Translations under genes and position numbers: made by a program
From: Rhodoblastus acidophilus
GTDB lineage: Bacteria > Pseudomonadota > Alphaproteobacteria > Rhizobiales > Beijerinckiaceae
Length of the DNA: 64,000 nt
NCBI RefSeq assembly: GCF_009720655.1
Contig: NZ_WNKS01000002.1
Coordinates: 352,091-416,090 of the forward strand
Direction: 5' to 3'
In this document: positions 1-8,993 of the stretch, piece after piece
Numbering within the stretch: position 1 is the stretch's first letter
How the letters are laid out: each line of letters starts with the position of its first letter
The notes under the pieces: generated by a model
What the model was told of the DNA's origin: nothing
Seen by the model: the letters and a program-made list of their open reading frames with translations, nothing else
The model's database searches: none

Positions 1-2
1 CG

Positions 3-923
3 CGCGCGCTCAACGTGGCGCTGCCGCTGGCGCGCGGGGAATTGCTGACGATCTTCGACGCCGAGGATCGTCCTGAACCGCTTCAGTTGCGCATCGCGGC
101 GGAGCGCTTCGCCGTTTCGCCGCCAAATGTCGCCTGCCTGCAAGCGCGCATCGCCATCGACAACGGCCACGAGAGCTGGCTCGCCTACTTCTTTTCCATC
201 TCCTACGCAGCGCTGTTCGACGTCATCAATCCCGGTCTCGGCGAGCTGGGCTTGCCCATGCCGCTCGGCGGCACCTCGAACCATTTCCGCACCGCGCTGC
301 TGCGGCGGATGATCGGCTGGGACGCCTGGAACGTCACGGAGGACGCCGATCTCGGGCTGCGGTTCGCCCGCTTCGGCTACGAGGTTCACGCCATCGACGC
401 CGCCACCTACGAGGACGCGCCGGTGACCTTGTCCGCCTGGCTCGGCCAGCGCTCGCGTTGGATGAAAGGCTGGATGCAGACCCTTGCAGTCTTCTTGCGC
501 ACGCCGCGCGCGCAAATTCGCAGAATGGGTTTTCTGCCTGCGTTCGCGGCTGTCTGCGCCATGGCGAGTCTGCTCGCCGGGCCTCTGTTCGGCCCCTTGT
601 ACAGCCTCCGCCTCGGTCACGACCTGCTGTTCGGCGACCTGCTCAACCCCAGGGACATGCAAGCGATCATCGTGTCGGGCTTCAGCCTGTCCGTCGCTTT
701 CTTCGGCGTGCTGGCCTTCATCCTGCCCAATGTGATCGGCATGCGCCGGCGAAAACTGAAGGTTTCGCCGCTGCTGATCCTGTCGCCGATTTATCTGCTG
801 CTGGTGTCGTTCGCCGCCTGGCGAGCGCTGCTGGAATGGACGCGACATCCTTTCGTGTGGACGAAAACGGACCACGCGCCCCGGCCGAAGGAGATCGATC
901 GCCCCTGCCCCGCGCCTTATTGA
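3..923 (+). CDS. Family 2 glycosyltransferase, membrane-bound (5' partial)
   Basis: C-terminal part of a processive-type GT2 enzyme; the reading frame is open to the left window edge, so the start is missing. Visible GT2 marks are the DAED acid motif near the beginning, a TEDADLG motif (candidate catalytic Asp) and QRSRWMKGW, which matches the Q-x-x-R-W acceptor/product motif of cellulose-synthase-like enzymes. After it come three or four hydrophobic segments, as in inner-membrane polysaccharide synthases. The sugar and product cannot be told from the sequence. It ends 9 bases from the convergent recR stop codon. Confidence 0.85.
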   Translation, partial: RALNVALPLARGELLTIFDAEDRPEPLQLRIAAERFAVSPPNVACLQARIAIDNGHESWLAYFFSISYAALFDVINPGLGELGLPMPLGGTSNHFRTALLRRMIGWDAWNVTEDADLGLRFARFGYEVHAIDAATYEDAPVTLSAWLGQRSRWMKGWMQTLAVFLRTPRAQIRRMGFLPAFAAVCAMASLLAGPLFGPLYSLRLGHDLLFGDLLNPRDMQAIIVSGFSLSVAFFGVLAFILPNVIGMRRRKLKVSPLLILSPIYLLLVSFAAWRALLEWTRHPFVWTKTDHAPRPKEIDRPCPAPY

Positions 924-932
924 CCGGGCCTA

Positions 933-1535
933 TTACAAATCCGTCCGGCTCTTCAGCGCCGCAGCAAGCGTGCCCTCGTCGAGATAGTCCAGCTCGCCGC
1001 CCACCGGAACGCCATGGGCGAGGCGGGTGCACTTCACCTCATAAGGGGATAAAAGCTCGGTGATGTAATGTGCCGTGGTCTGGCCATCGACGGTGGCGTT
1101 GACCGCCAGAATGACTTCTCTGACCCCACCCGCAGCCACACGCGAAACCAGCGCGCCGATGTTGAGGTCGTCGGGGCCGACGCCATCGAGCGGCGACAGC
1201 GCGCCTCCCAAAACGTGATAGCGCGCGTTCAACACCTGCGCGCGCTCCAGCGCCCAGAGATCGCCGACCGTTTCGACCACGACCAGCGTCGCGTCGTCGC
1301 GGCGAGCGTCGGCGCACAGTGAACAGGGGTTGCTCGTGTCGATATTGCCGCAGATGGAGCAAGTGACGATGCGCTCGCGCGCCACCCGCATGGCCTCGCC
1401 GAGCGGCCCCAACAATTCCTCGCGCTTGCGGATCAAATGCAGCGCGGCGCGGCGCGCCGAACGCGGTCCAAGTCCGGGCAGCCGGGCCAGCAACTGGATG
1501 AGCCGTTCGATTTCCGGCCCGGCTACGCTCGCCAT
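933..1535 (-). CDS. recR: Recombination mediator protein RecR
   Basis: 200 residues, the normal RecR length. RecR works with RecO (and RecF) to load RecA on gapped single-stranded DNA. The N-terminal helix-hairpin-helix ([13 protein letters not shown], about residues 19-31) is followed by a four-cysteine zinc finger (C59, C62, C71, C74) and a Toprim domain from about residue 80 ([13 protein letters not shown]). It is the last gene of a minus-strand dnaX-ybaB-recR cluster, starting one base after the ybaB stop, so co-transcription and coupled translation are likely. Confidence 0.97.
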   Translation of the reverse strand: MASVAGPEIERLIQLLARLPGLGPRSARRAALHLIRKREELLGPLGEAMRVARERIVTCSICGNIDTSNPCSLCADARRDDATLVVVETVGDLWALERAQVLNARYHVLGGALSPLDGVGPDDLNIGALVSRVAAGGVREVILAVNATVDGQTTAHYITELLSPYEVKCTRLAHGVPVGGELDYLDEGTLAAALKSRTDL

Positions 1536-1536
1536 G

Positions 1537-1857
1537 TCAGAACGGCAGTTTGAACCCGGAGGGAAGGCCGATGCCGGCGGTCACGGCCTTCATCTTTTCT
1601 TCCAGCAGGGCTTCCGCCTTGCCGCGCGCTTCGCCCAGCGCGGCGACAATCAAATCTTCGACAATTTCCTTCTCTTCCGCCTTGAGCAGCGACGGGTCGA
1701 TGCTGACGCTCTTGACCACGCCCTTGGCGGTGATCACCACGTTCACCAGACCGCCGCCAGCGGCGCCGTCAACCGTGACGTTCTCCAGCTCGGCCTGCAT
1801 TTCGGCCATCTTGGCCTGCATCGCGCTGGCCTTTTTCATCATGCCCATAATGTCCAT
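1537..1857 (-). CDS. ybaB: YbaB/EbfC family nucleoid-associated protein
   Basis: About 106 residues, the usual length for this DNA-binding family, which coats DNA as dimers and is habitually encoded between dnaX and recR. The N-terminus ([21 protein letters not shown]) is the typical amphipathic helix rich in Met and Gln, and the central [12 protein letters not shown] segment is characteristic. I chose the ATG at 1857, which overlaps the dnaX stop as TGATG; a GTG three bases upstream (giving a GTGA overlap) is equally possible. Confidence 0.93.
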   Translation of the reverse strand: MDIMGMMKKASAMQAKMAEMQAELENVTVDGAAGGGLVNVVITAKGVVKSVSIDPSLLKAEEKEIVEDLIVAALGEARGKAEALLEEKMKAVTAGIGLPSGFKLPF

Positions 1858-3698
1858 CACAGGTCCTCTTCTTGCGCCTCGTCGGCGTAGGTAATGTCAT
1901 CGCCGCGAACTTCCGCGCCCTCGTAGAGCGGCTCGGCCTTGCTGTCCACAGGCGTATCGTCGCCCCCGCGCACCGCGACGATCACCGCGCCGGGAAAATT
2001 GTCGAGCGCGGCGCGCACCAGCGGATGCGCCTGCACGCCAATCCGTTTTTGCGTTTCGCGCGCCTCGGCCTGCTCCTTCAGCGTCGGTGCGCCCGGTGCG
2101 TGGGACAACGCGACCAGCCAGCGCTCCCCGGTCCAGTCCTGCAATTTTTTGGAAAGCTGCACCGGAAGCGCGGGCGAGGCGCCCTGCGCCAGCGCGAATT
2201 CCAGCCGCCCCTGCTCAAAACGGACCAGCCGCACGTCGCGTTCCAACGCCGTCTTGGTCTGAATGTCGCGTTTTTCGCCGGCGAGCGCGACGAGTTCGGC
2301 AAAATTTTGCAGTTGGACGGCGGGCGCCGCTTGCATCGAGGGCGCGGGCTGGGGCGCCGGGGCAGGTTGCGCGGAAGCCAGTCGCGGTGCGCTCTGGCGC
2401 AGGGCGGCGCTCGCCCCGCCGGAAGGCCCCGACGGCGTGCGACGCGGCCCGCCGCTGCCCGGCTCGGACGCGGCGAGTTGCTTCAAAACCTCTTCCGGCG
2501 ACGGCAGGTCGGCGGCATAGGCGAGACGCACCAAAACCATATCGGCCGCAGCCAAGGGTCGCGGCGAATCCTTCACCTCCTCGATGCCCTTGAGCAGGAT
2601 CTGCCAGGAGCGCGACAGCACGGACATGGCGAGTTTTTCCGCCAGCTCCGCTCCCTTTTCGCGCTCGAACTGCCCGGAGGCGACTTGCGCCGTCTTGGCC
2701 GACACCTTCATGCAGGTGACGAAATGGACGAATTCGGCAAGATCGGTGAGGATCTTCGCGGGATCCGCGCCGAAATCGTACTGCTCCTTCAAATTGTCGA
2801 GCGCCTCGGCGACGTCGCCGCGCATGACCGCCTCGAACAAGGCTATGATGCGGCTGCGGTCGGCCAGGCCCAGCATGGCGCGCAGCGTCTCCGCCTCGAT
2901 CGGCGCGCCGGCGCCGTGGGCGATGGCCTGATCGAGCAGCGACAGCGCGTCGCGAACCGAGCCTTCAGACGCCCGGGCAATTAGCAGCAGCGCCTCATGG
3001 TTGATCTCGACCTTTTCCTTGTCACAGATCGCGCCGAGATGGCGCAGCATCACCTCGGCCTCGACGCGGCGCAGATCGAAACGCATACAGCGCGAGCGCA
3101 CGGTCACCGGCACCTTGTCGATTTCGGTGGTGGCAAACAGGAATTTGACGTGCGGCGGCGGCTCCTCAAGCGTCTTCAGCAGCCCGTTGAAGGCGCTCTT
3201 CGACAGCATGTGCACTTCGTCGATAATATAGACCTTGTAGCGCGCCATCGCCGGCTGGTAGCGCGAACTGTCGACGATCTCGCGGATGTCATCGATCGAG
3301 GTGTGCGAGGCCGCGTCCATTTCGATCACGTCGACATGACGCGACTCCATGATCGCCTGGCAGTGAACGCCAAGCTCGTTCATGTGGATGGTCGGGCGAT
3401 CCACGGCAGGGCGCCCGTCGCGGGCGGGAAGCTGATAATTGAATGCGCGGGCGAGAATACGCGCCGTCGTCGTCTTGCCGACGCCGCGCACGCCGGTGAG
3501 CATGTAAGCCTGATGGATGCGGTCGAGGTCGAAAGCGTTTTTCAGCGTGCGAACCATCGGCTCCTGGCCGATCAGGTCCTCGAAACGCGACGGCCGGTAT
3601 TTTCGCGCCAGCACGCGATAGGCGCCCGCAGGCCGCCGCTCCTGCGGCGTGGGGAACAAACCGGTCTCGCTGTCAGGATTTTGCGCGGACTCGTCCAT
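1857..3698 (-). CDS. dnaX: DNA polymerase III subunits gamma/tau
   Basis: About 613 residues. The AAA+ clamp-loader core is complete: Walker A (GVRGVGKTTTAR, about residues 69-80), Walker B-like IIDEVHMLS and the SRC sensor region (VRSRCMRF). A Pro/Ala/Gln-rich linker precedes the C-terminal tau domain. The zinc-binding cysteines of E. coli DnaX are largely replaced (GVHCQAIMESRH keeps one Cys), which I recall as common in Rhizobiales. The ATG at 3698 is preferred, with GGAG directly before it; a TTG lies six bases upstream. The SRP RNA is encoded just upstream on the same strand, a conserved pairing. Confidence 0.95.
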   Translation of the reverse strand: MDESAQNPDSETGLFPTPQERRPAGAYRVLARKYRPSRFEDLIGQEPMVRTLKNAFDLDRIHQAYMLTGVRGVGKTTTARILARAFNYQLPARDGRPAVDRPTIHMNELGVHCQAIMESRHVDVIEMDAASHTSIDDIREIVDSSRYQPAMARYKVYIIDEVHMLSKSAFNGLLKTLEEPPPHVKFLFATTEIDKVPVTVRSRCMRFDLRRVEAEVMLRHLGAICDKEKVEINHEALLLIARASEGSVRDALSLLDQAIAHGAGAPIEAETLRAMLGLADRSRIIALFEAVMRGDVAEALDNLKEQYDFGADPAKILTDLAEFVHFVTCMKVSAKTAQVASGQFEREKGAELAEKLAMSVLSRSWQILLKGIEEVKDSPRPLAAADMVLVRLAYAADLPSPEEVLKQLAASEPGSGGPRRTPSGPSGGASAALRQSAPRLASAQPAPAPQPAPSMQAAPAVQLQNFAELVALAGEKRDIQTKTALERDVRLVRFEQGRLEFALAQGASPALPVQLSKKLQDWTGERWLVALSHAPGAPTLKEQAEARETQKRIGVQAHPLVRAALDNFPGAVIVAVRGGDDTPVDSKAEPLYEGAEVRGDDITYADEAQEEDL

Positions 3699-3752
3699 CT
3701 CCAAACCGCCGAATCAGGGCGCCAGCGGTCGTCAGGCGCGCAAATTTTAAGT

Positions 3753-3846
3753 GGGAGGTTGGACAGAGACCCGCCCGGTCTCGTTAGGGCTGCTTCCTTC
3801 CGGACCTGACCCGGTTGGCGAGTGGAACGTCCACCGCCAACCTCCC
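3753..3846 (-). ncRNA. ffs: Signal recognition particle RNA, small bacterial (4.5S) type
   Basis: The minus strand carries the universally conserved SRP apical loop sequence: GGTCAGGTCCGGAAGGAAGC reads from 3813 down to 3794. The ends, GGGAGGTTGG and CCAACCTCCC (3753-3762 and 3837-3846), pair perfectly to close the rod, giving about 94 nt, the size of small alphaproteobacterial SRP RNAs. The RNA scaffolds Ffh and binds FtsY for co-translational targeting. It lies 54 bases upstream of dnaX on the same strand. No U-tract terminator follows, so readthrough into dnaX is possible. Confidence 0.95.
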
Positions 3847-3851
3847 GCCGC

Positions 3852-3881
3852 TTATTTGGACCATCGAGGCGTTTTGTGCAA
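3852..3881 (-). promoter_or_regulatory. Candidate sigma-70 promoter for the SRP RNA
   Basis: On the minus strand, TTGCAC (3881-3876) and AAATAA (3857-3852) are separated by 18 bases. This places the start site about 6 bases downstream, at the 5' end deduced from SRP RNA pairing (3846). The agreement of two independent estimates supports it, although the -10 hexamer is weak. Confidence 0.5.
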
Positions 3882-3938
3882 GAGGGTTGCGCGCCGTCGC
3901 CGGGGGCGCCAAGCTGGCGCACCCGGAACGGAGCCCAT

Positions 3939-4349
3939 ATGACCTTCGCCCTCGACCCGCGCCTTGAAGCCGACACGGTTCCGCTCGGCGACATGGCCCT
4001 GTGCCGGGTTCTGCTGATGAACGACAGCCGGTTTCCCTGGCTGATCCTGGTCCCGCGCCGGGCCGGACTGGTCGAAATCACGGACCTGACCCCCTCGGAG
4101 CGCCGCGCCCTGTTTGAAGAGGCGGCGCTGGCGGCCGACCGCCTGAAACTGCTGACCGGGGCAAAAAAAATCAACATCGGCGCGCTGGGCAACGTTGTGC
4201 GGCAATTGCATGTCCATGTGGTCGGACGTTCCGAAACAGACGCCGCCTGGCCGGGTCCAGTCTGGGGCGCCGGCGTCGCCGAGCCCTACGACGATCCGCA
4301 GCCCCTGCTGGACAGGCTGCGGCGCGCGCTGACCCCGGAAGTCCCTTGA
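3939..4349 (+). CDS. HIT-family nucleotide-binding hydrolase
   Basis: 136 residues. HIT proteins hydrolyse or transfer nucleotidyl groups through a histidine triad near the C-terminus. Here the triad region is QLHVHVVGR (H91 and H93), inside the GNVVRQLHVHVVGR...WPGPVWG pattern usual for this alphaproteobacterial subgroup. The ATG at 3939 is chosen because GGAACGGAG lies just upstream and the homologous region begins there. The last bases overlap nudC in a TTGA arrangement, so the two plus-strand genes are probably translated together. The substrate cannot be assigned. Confidence 0.88.
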   Translation: MTFALDPRLEADTVPLGDMALCRVLLMNDSRFPWLILVPRRAGLVEITDLTPSERRALFEEAALAADRLKLLTGAKKINIGALGNVVRQLHVHVVGRSETDAAWPGPVWGAGVAEPYDDPQPLLDRLRRALTPEVP

Positions 4350-5314
4350 CGCCCTTCGACCTGATGGTTTTTTCCGGCAACCCGCTCGACAGGCTGTCGG
4401 AAAAGCGCGACGACGCGGCCGCGCTGACCGCGCTGCTGGAAAATGCCGGCGCGCGGGTGGCGGCTTTCGTCGGGGCCATGCCGGTGCTGCGCGCCAACGG
4501 CGACGGTTTTGCCGCGCTTCACGCGCTCGACGACCTCCGCGCCCTGCCCGCTGCCGAAGCGCCGGTTCTGCTGGGACGCGACGACGAAGGCCCGGTTTAT
4601 GGGCTGCTGCTGGCCGACTCGACGCTGGCGCACAAGACGTCCGGCGCGGCGGACGCTTTTGTGGACCACCACGAATCCGCGATCGCCGGACGTCCGGACC
4701 TGCACGTCCGCGATCTGCGCGCGCTTGCGGTCGAAAACGCGCTGACCCGTGACGAGATCGCCATCCTCGCCCAGGCCAAGACCGTGCTGCACTGGCATGC
4801 AAACCACCGTTTCTGCGCCCGCTGCGGCGGGAAAACGGTTTCGACGCAGGCCGGCTGGCGGCGCGATTGCGAAAACTGTGGCGCACAACATTTTCCGCGC
4901 ACCGATCCGGTGGTGATCGTGCTGGTGACGCACGGGGACAGCTGCCTGATGGGACGTCAAAAGCAATTTCCGCCGGGCATGTATTCCTGCCTCGCCGGCT
5001 TCGTCGAATGCGGCGAGACCCTCGAAGAAGCGGCGCGGCGCGAAATTCTCGAGGAGTCGGGCGTGCGCCTGGGCGCGGTCGAGGTTTTGGCCTCGCAGCC
5101 CTGGCCCTTTCCGGCATCGCTGATGATCGGCTGCCGCGCCGAGGCTTTTTCGCGCGACATTGTGATGGATGCGCAGGAGTTGGAGGACTGCCGCTGGTTT
5201 TCGCGCGAAGAGGTCCGCGCCATGGTGGCGGGCTCGCATCCTCACGAACGCAAGGCCCCTCATCCGATCGCTATCGCCCGAGGGTTGCTCGAACACTGGC
5301 TCGCAACCGCCTAA
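4346..5314 (+). CDS. nudC: NAD(+)/NADH diphosphatase (decapping) NudC
   Basis: 322 residues. It hydrolyses NADH to NMNH and AMP, and in the family also removes NAD caps from RNA. The zinc ribbon FCARCGGK...CENCG is intact with four cysteines. The Nudix box GFVECGETLEEAARRE...EESG is complete, followed by the NudC-specific SQPWPFPASLM. The apparent start is TTG at 4346, overlapping the TGA of the HIT gene; ATG at 4364 is the alternative. A perfect palindrome begins two bases after the stop. Confidence 0.95.
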   Translation: MTPFDLMVFSGNPLDRLSEKRDDAAALTALLENAGARVAAFVGAMPVLRANGDGFAALHALDDLRALPAAEAPVLLGRDDEGPVYGLLLADSTLAHKTSGAADAFVDHHESAIAGRPDLHVRDLRALAVENALTRDEIAILAQAKTVLHWHANHRFCARCGGKTVSTQAGWRRDCENCGAQHFPRTDPVVIVLVTHGDSCLMGRQKQFPPGMYSCLAGFVECGETLEEAARREILEESGVRLGAVEVLASQPWPFPASLMIGCRAEAFSRDIVMDAQELEDCRWFSREEVRAMVAGSHPHERKAPHPIAIARGLLEHWLATA

Positions 5315-5315
5315 T

Positions 5316-5346
5316 ACGATTTCCGAACGATCAGTTCGGAAATCGT
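5316..5346. repeat. Intergenic palindromic element, copy 1
   Basis: Perfect inverted repeat with 13-base arms, ACGATTTCCGAAC and GTTCGGAAATCGT, around a 5-base loop (GATCA). It lies between the convergent nudC and pabC-like genes. There is no T-run on either side, so it is not a standard intrinsic terminator. The arms GATTTCCGAAC/GTTCGGAAATC recur exactly at 13766-13794. Confidence 0.8.
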
Positions 5347-5387
5347 CCTCGGCCGCGCCCAGCGGCGTGAGTGGCCGGCCCCGGGGA

Positions 5388-6044
5388 TTAGAACAACAGA
5401 CGTGCGCGAAACGGCCCGCGAAGGGCGTTACCGAGCGAAAAACCCGAGCGCAGGTCGTCGAGGCGCAGCCGGTGTTCCCGCGCCTCGCCGCGCGCCAGGA
5501 GGTCGGCGCGCAGCACGCCCGCGAGCAGGCCGCAGTCGAGCGGCGGCGTCAGCAAGCCGCGTTCGTGCTGCAAAAACAGGCTTGTTCGCGCGCCCTCGCA
5601 AACCTCGTCGCGCTCGTTGAGGAAGATGACTTCATCCACGCGCGGGTCGGCGGCCTGGGCCGCGGCGAGCGCGTCCTCGTAGGTCGCGCGCCGCGTGGTC
5701 TTGTGCCGCAGCAGGGGATTCGCCGAGTCAAGCCGAGTTCCCGCCACCGCCACGCGCCAGATTTTTGCCGGCTCGGGGACGAACGGCGCGGCGCTCCAGC
5801 CGATTTTGCCGTCACGGCGCAGTTCCAACCGAACGCGCAGGCGATCCGCCTCCGGAAAAACACAGGCCTCTGCCAGTACTATGTCATAGGCCTCATATGA
5901 AAAGGCGAAGCCGAGCGCGCGCGCCGAGTTTTTGAGGCGCGCGCGATGGCCCTCGACCAGCCAATAGCCGCCGTCGCGCGTCCACAAAATAGTTTCGATC
6001 AGGCCGAAATCGTCGGCGCCAGGAAGCGGGCCTTCAGCAGACAT
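5388..6044 (-). CDS. pabC: Class IV aminotransferase, probable 4-amino-4-deoxychorismate lyase
   Basis: 218 residues. Fold-type IV PLP enzyme. The catalytic lysine lies in LRHKTTRRATYEDA and the C-terminal LGNALRGPFRARL matches the family's phosphate-binding end. It overlaps the preceding pabB gene by 46 bases on the same strand, which points to the second step of p-aminobenzoate synthesis for folate (aminodeoxychorismate to PABA plus pyruvate). A branched-chain or D-amino-acid aminotransferase is the alternative within the family; the pabB context makes lyase the better call. Confidence 0.82.
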   Translation of the reverse strand: MSAEGPLPGADDFGLIETILWTRDGGYWLVEGHRARLKNSARALGFAFSYEAYDIVLAEACVFPEADRLRVRLELRRDGKIGWSAAPFVPEPAKIWRVAVAGTRLDSANPLLRHKTTRRATYEDALAAAQAADPRVDEVIFLNERDEVCEGARTSLFLQHERGLLTPPLDCGLLAGVLRADLLARGEAREHRLRLDDLRSGFSLGNALRGPFRARLLF

Positions 6045-7129
6045 TCCTCGTATTCCTCTTCCGCCCGCGAATCCGCGACGATCGCCGAGCCCACCGGGCA
6101 GGTGAGCGCACCGTCGGCGCCGAGCGTGAGCGTGCGTATGGCGACATTGAAGCGCATGTCGCCGCCCGGCGCGATCACCCCCATCGCCCCGCAGTAAGCC
6201 CCCCGCGAAAACGCCTCCTGTTCGGCGATGATCTCCATCGCGCGGATTTTTGGCGCGCCGGTGACGGAGCCGCAGGGAAACAGTCCGGCGAAAATATCCA
6301 AGAAACTCAGGTCAGTCCGGAGAACGGCTTGCACCCCGGAGGTCATCTGGTGGAGCGTGGGAAAGGTTTCGACTGTGTAGAGATCAGTGACTTGAACAGA
6401 GCCGACCTCTGACAACCTGCTGAGATCATTGCGCAAGAGATCGACGATCATCAGGTTTTCCGCGCGATTCTTCTCGTCCGCCGCCAGGCGCGCCACCAGC
6501 GCGCGGTCGTCATCCCAGGTTTTCCCACGCGGCGCCGTGCCCTTCATCGGACGCGTAAAAATGCGCTGTCGCTCGGTCGAAAAGAACTTTTCCGGCGACA
6601 GCGACAGGATGGTCTCGTCGCCCAGCGCGACGATGCCGCCAATTTCGACGGGCTGGCGCAGCCGCAGCGCGCGGTAAAGGTCGCGCGGGTCGCCCGCGAA
6701 ACATCCTGACAACGGAAAGGTCAGGTTGATTTGGTAGACGTCGCCTGCTTCGATATAGGCTCGACAGGCGTCAAAGCGCCGCCGGTAGTCCTCGAAGCGC
6801 CAGAGCGGGCGCACATCCGCGATTTCTGGCGCCGGCGCGACGGAGACGGCGGGCGGTGCGGAAGGCGCTTCAAAAATGCCGAATTGCAGCAGCGGGGTCT
6901 TCCGCGGGCCGAGAAGTGGGAGCAGCCGCGGCTCCAGCGCAAGACCACATTCGTACGCGACATGGCCAGCCGCCCAAAAATTTTCGCGCGCGGCCTGCTG
7001 CAGGAGCGCGAGCGCGGGCGCAACCTCTTCCGCATGATAGGCGGTGACGATTCGGCGCGGCGCGGCGAAATGCAGCGTTCCGCGTGAGCGGTCCTCGATC
7101 AGGCAGAAGGGTTCGCGCGCGTTCGCCAT
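5999..7129 (-). CDS. pabB: Aminodeoxychorismate synthase component I
   Basis: 376 residues from the ATG at 7129 ([14 protein letters not shown]). It converts chorismate to 4-amino-4-deoxychorismate for folate synthesis, using ammonia from a glutaminase partner that is not in the window. The chorismate-binding signature is clear: [33 protein letters not shown] and [14 protein letters not shown]. The N-terminal domain is short, as in small alphaproteobacterial PabB proteins. It overlaps the pabC-like gene and is divergent from queC. Confidence 0.92.
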   Translation of the reverse strand: MANAREPFCLIEDRSRGTLHFAAPRRIVTAYHAEEVAPALALLQQAARENFWAAGHVAYECGLALEPRLLPLLGPRKTPLLQFGIFEAPSAPPAVSVAPAPEIADVRPLWRFEDYRRRFDACRAYIEAGDVYQINLTFPLSGCFAGDPRDLYRALRLRQPVEIGGIVALGDETILSLSPEKFFSTERQRIFTRPMKGTAPRGKTWDDDRALVARLAADEKNRAENLMIVDLLRNDLSRLSEVGSVQVTDLYTVETFPTLHQMTSGVQAVLRTDLSFLDIFAGLFPCGSVTGAPKIRAMEIIAEQEAFSRGAYCGAMGVIAPGGDMRFNVAIRTLTLGADGALTCPVGSAIVADSRAEEEYEECLLKARFLAPTISA

Positions 7130-7217
7130 GCCAATGGCCTTAACGCGGAACGGGCGGCAAAAAAAGGCTGGCGAAGCGGCTGCGGTCGGGTGTAGCCAAG
7201 GTCCAAGGAGATTTTTC

Positions 7218-7934
7218 ATGGCCCTCGTGCTGTTTTCGGGCGGACAGGATTCGACCACATGCCTCGCCTGGGCGCTGGAGCGTTTCGAACGCGTGGAGAC
7301 GCTCGGCTTCGACTATGGCCAGCGCCACCGGGTCGAACTGGAGCAGCGCCAGGTGCTGCGCGCGGAATTGCGCGAAATCAAGCCGCACTGGGCGGGGCGG
7401 CTCGGACCGGACCACACGCTCGACCTCGGGGCGCTCGGCGCCATTTCCGATACCGCGCTGACCGGCGACAAGAAGATCGAATTGACCGAAAGAGGTCTTC
7501 CCAACACATTCGTGCCCGGCCGCAACCTGATCTTCTTGACCTTCGCGGCGGCGCTCGCCTACCGGCGCGGCCTGACCCACATCGTCGGCGGCATGTGCGA
7601 GACCGACTTCTCCGGCTATCCCGACTGCCGCGACGATGCGATCAAGGCCATGCAGGTGGCGCTGAACATCGGCATGGAAAGCCGCTTCGTCCTGGAAACG
7701 CCGCTGATGTGGCTCGACAAGGCGCAAACCTGGGCGCTCGCGGAAAAGCTGGGTGGCGAGAGCCTTATCAACGCCCTGATCGAGCACAGCCACACCTGCT
7801 ATCTCGGCGAACGCGGCGAGAGGCGCGCCTGGGGCTACGGCTGCGGCCAATGTCCGGCCTGCACGCTGCGGGCGCAGGGCTACGAAAAGTGGCGAACCCG
7901 CGCATTTGCGCAAAATCGCCAAAAGTTGTCTTGA
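7218..7934 (+). CDS. queC: 7-cyano-7-deazaguanine synthase QueC
   Basis: 238 residues. It converts 7-carboxy-7-deazaguanine to preQ0 with ATP and ammonia, in the queuosine tRNA-modification pathway. The PP-loop SGGQDSTT is at the N-terminus, and the C-terminal zinc site CYLGERG...CGQCPAC supplies four cysteines. The ATG at 7218 follows a strong Shine-Dalgarno, AAGGAG (7205-7210). Other queuosine genes are not adjacent. Confidence 0.96.
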   Translation: MALVLFSGGQDSTTCLAWALERFERVETLGFDYGQRHRVELEQRQVLRAELREIKPHWAGRLGPDHTLDLGALGAISDTALTGDKKIELTERGLPNTFVPGRNLIFLTFAAALAYRRGLTHIVGGMCETDFSGYPDCRDDAIKAMQVALNIGMESRFVLETPLMWLDKAQTWALAEKLGGESLINALIEHSHTCYLGERGERRAWGYGCGQCPACTLRAQGYEKWRTRAFAQNRQKLS

Positions 7935-7977
7935 AACCCAGATGATCCCATGACGTTTCCCCTGTGGAGTCAACGTC

Positions 7978-8142
7978 ATGTCACCTCAGTCCAACGCAAG
8001 CCAGTACTTGGATTTGCTCAAGGCAAATCCAATCCCCATGTCGATGATGGCCTTTTCTATTGTCGCCGCAATGTGCCTCGACTTCGCCGATGCCGTCACC
8101 TTCCGCGATACGCTACACGCCTTCCCAGAGAAAAAGGTTTAG
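7978..8142 (+). CDS. Small hypothetical protein, 54 residues
   Basis: A short frame starting ATG TCA CCT CAG, with GTGGAG 8 bases before the start and 43 bases after queC. The product (MSPQSNASQYLDLLKANPIP..., ending FPEKKV) has a charged N-terminus, a hydrophobic Met/Ala-rich middle (about residues 20-37) and a polar end. Its stop overlaps the convergent pheA stop by 4 bases. I do not recognise a family. A good ribosome site and sensible composition are the only support. Confidence 0.45.
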   Translation: MSPQSNASQYLDLLKANPIPMSMMAFSIVAAMCLDFADAVTFRDTLHAFPEKKV

Positions 8143-8993
8143 GCCCGCTCGCCCATCCGCAGTCGAAACGGGTGCGCCGGATAGGTCCCGAGAATACGGA
8201 CCTCCTCGCTGAAGAACTGCAATTCCTCCAGCGCACGGCCCAGATTGGCGTCCTCGGGATGACCCTCGACATCGACCAGAAACTGCGTCGCGGCGAATTC
8301 GCCATTGACCATGTAGCTTTCCAGCTTGGTCATATTGACATTGTTGGTGGCGAAGGCGCCGAGCGCCTTGTAGAGCGCCGCCGGAACGTTGCGCACGCGG
8401 AAAATGAAGGTCGTCAGCGTCGGTCCGGCGCCGGGTGGCGGTCTGCGGGCCTCGCGCGACAGAATGACGAAGCGCGTGGTGTTATGGTCCTCGTCCTCGA
8501 CGAAGCGCGCGAGCACGTCGAGCCCATAAATCTCCGCCGCCATCAGGGGCGCGAGCGAGGCGCGCGTTTTGTCGCCCCATTCGGCCACCTCGCGCGCCGA
8601 GCCGGCGGTGTCGCCGGTGATCACCGGCTTGAGATTGTGCTGGCGGATGATTTTCCGGCACTGGCCCAGCGCGTGGACATGGCTATAGACGCTGCGCAGA
8701 TCCTCGATCCCGGCGCCCTTGACCGCGAGCAGGTGGAAATGGATCGGCAAGAAATATTCGCCGATGATGTGCAGATCCGACCCGGGCAGGAAATGGTGGA
8801 TGTCGGCGACGCGGCCGGCCAGCGAATTCTCGATCGGGATCATGCCGAGGGCGGCGCGTCCCTCGCTGATGGCGGCGAAGGCGTCCTCGAAACTGGCGCA
8901 GGGCAGGGTTTCCCAGCCAGGATAGACATCCGCGCAGGCCATGTGGGAATTGGCGCCGGGCTCGCCCTGGTAGGCGATGATCTTGCTGCTCAC
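8139..8993 (-). CDS. pheA: Prephenate dehydratase
   Basis: 284 residues, the monofunctional form without a chorismate mutase domain. It makes phenylpyruvate for phenylalanine synthesis. The catalytic domain has the conserved NTTRFVIL motif, and the C-terminal ACT domain contains [18 protein letters not shown], the ESRP-like region that binds phenylalanine for feedback inhibition. It starts at the ATG overlapping the kdsB stop by 4 bases, so kdsB-pheA are translationally coupled. Confidence 0.95.
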   Translation of the reverse strand: MSSKIIAYQGEPGANSHMACADVYPGWETLPCASFEDAFAAISEGRAALGMIPIENSLAGRVADIHHFLPGSDLHIIGEYFLPIHFHLLAVKGAGIEDLRSVYSHVHALGQCRKIIRQHNLKPVITGDTAGSAREVAEWGDKTRASLAPLMAAEIYGLDVLARFVEDEDHNTTRFVILSREARRPPPGAGPTLTTFIFRVRNVPAALYKALGAFATNNVNMTKLESYMVNGEFAATQFLVDVEGHPEDANLGRALEELQFFSEEVRILGTYPAHPFRLRMGERA

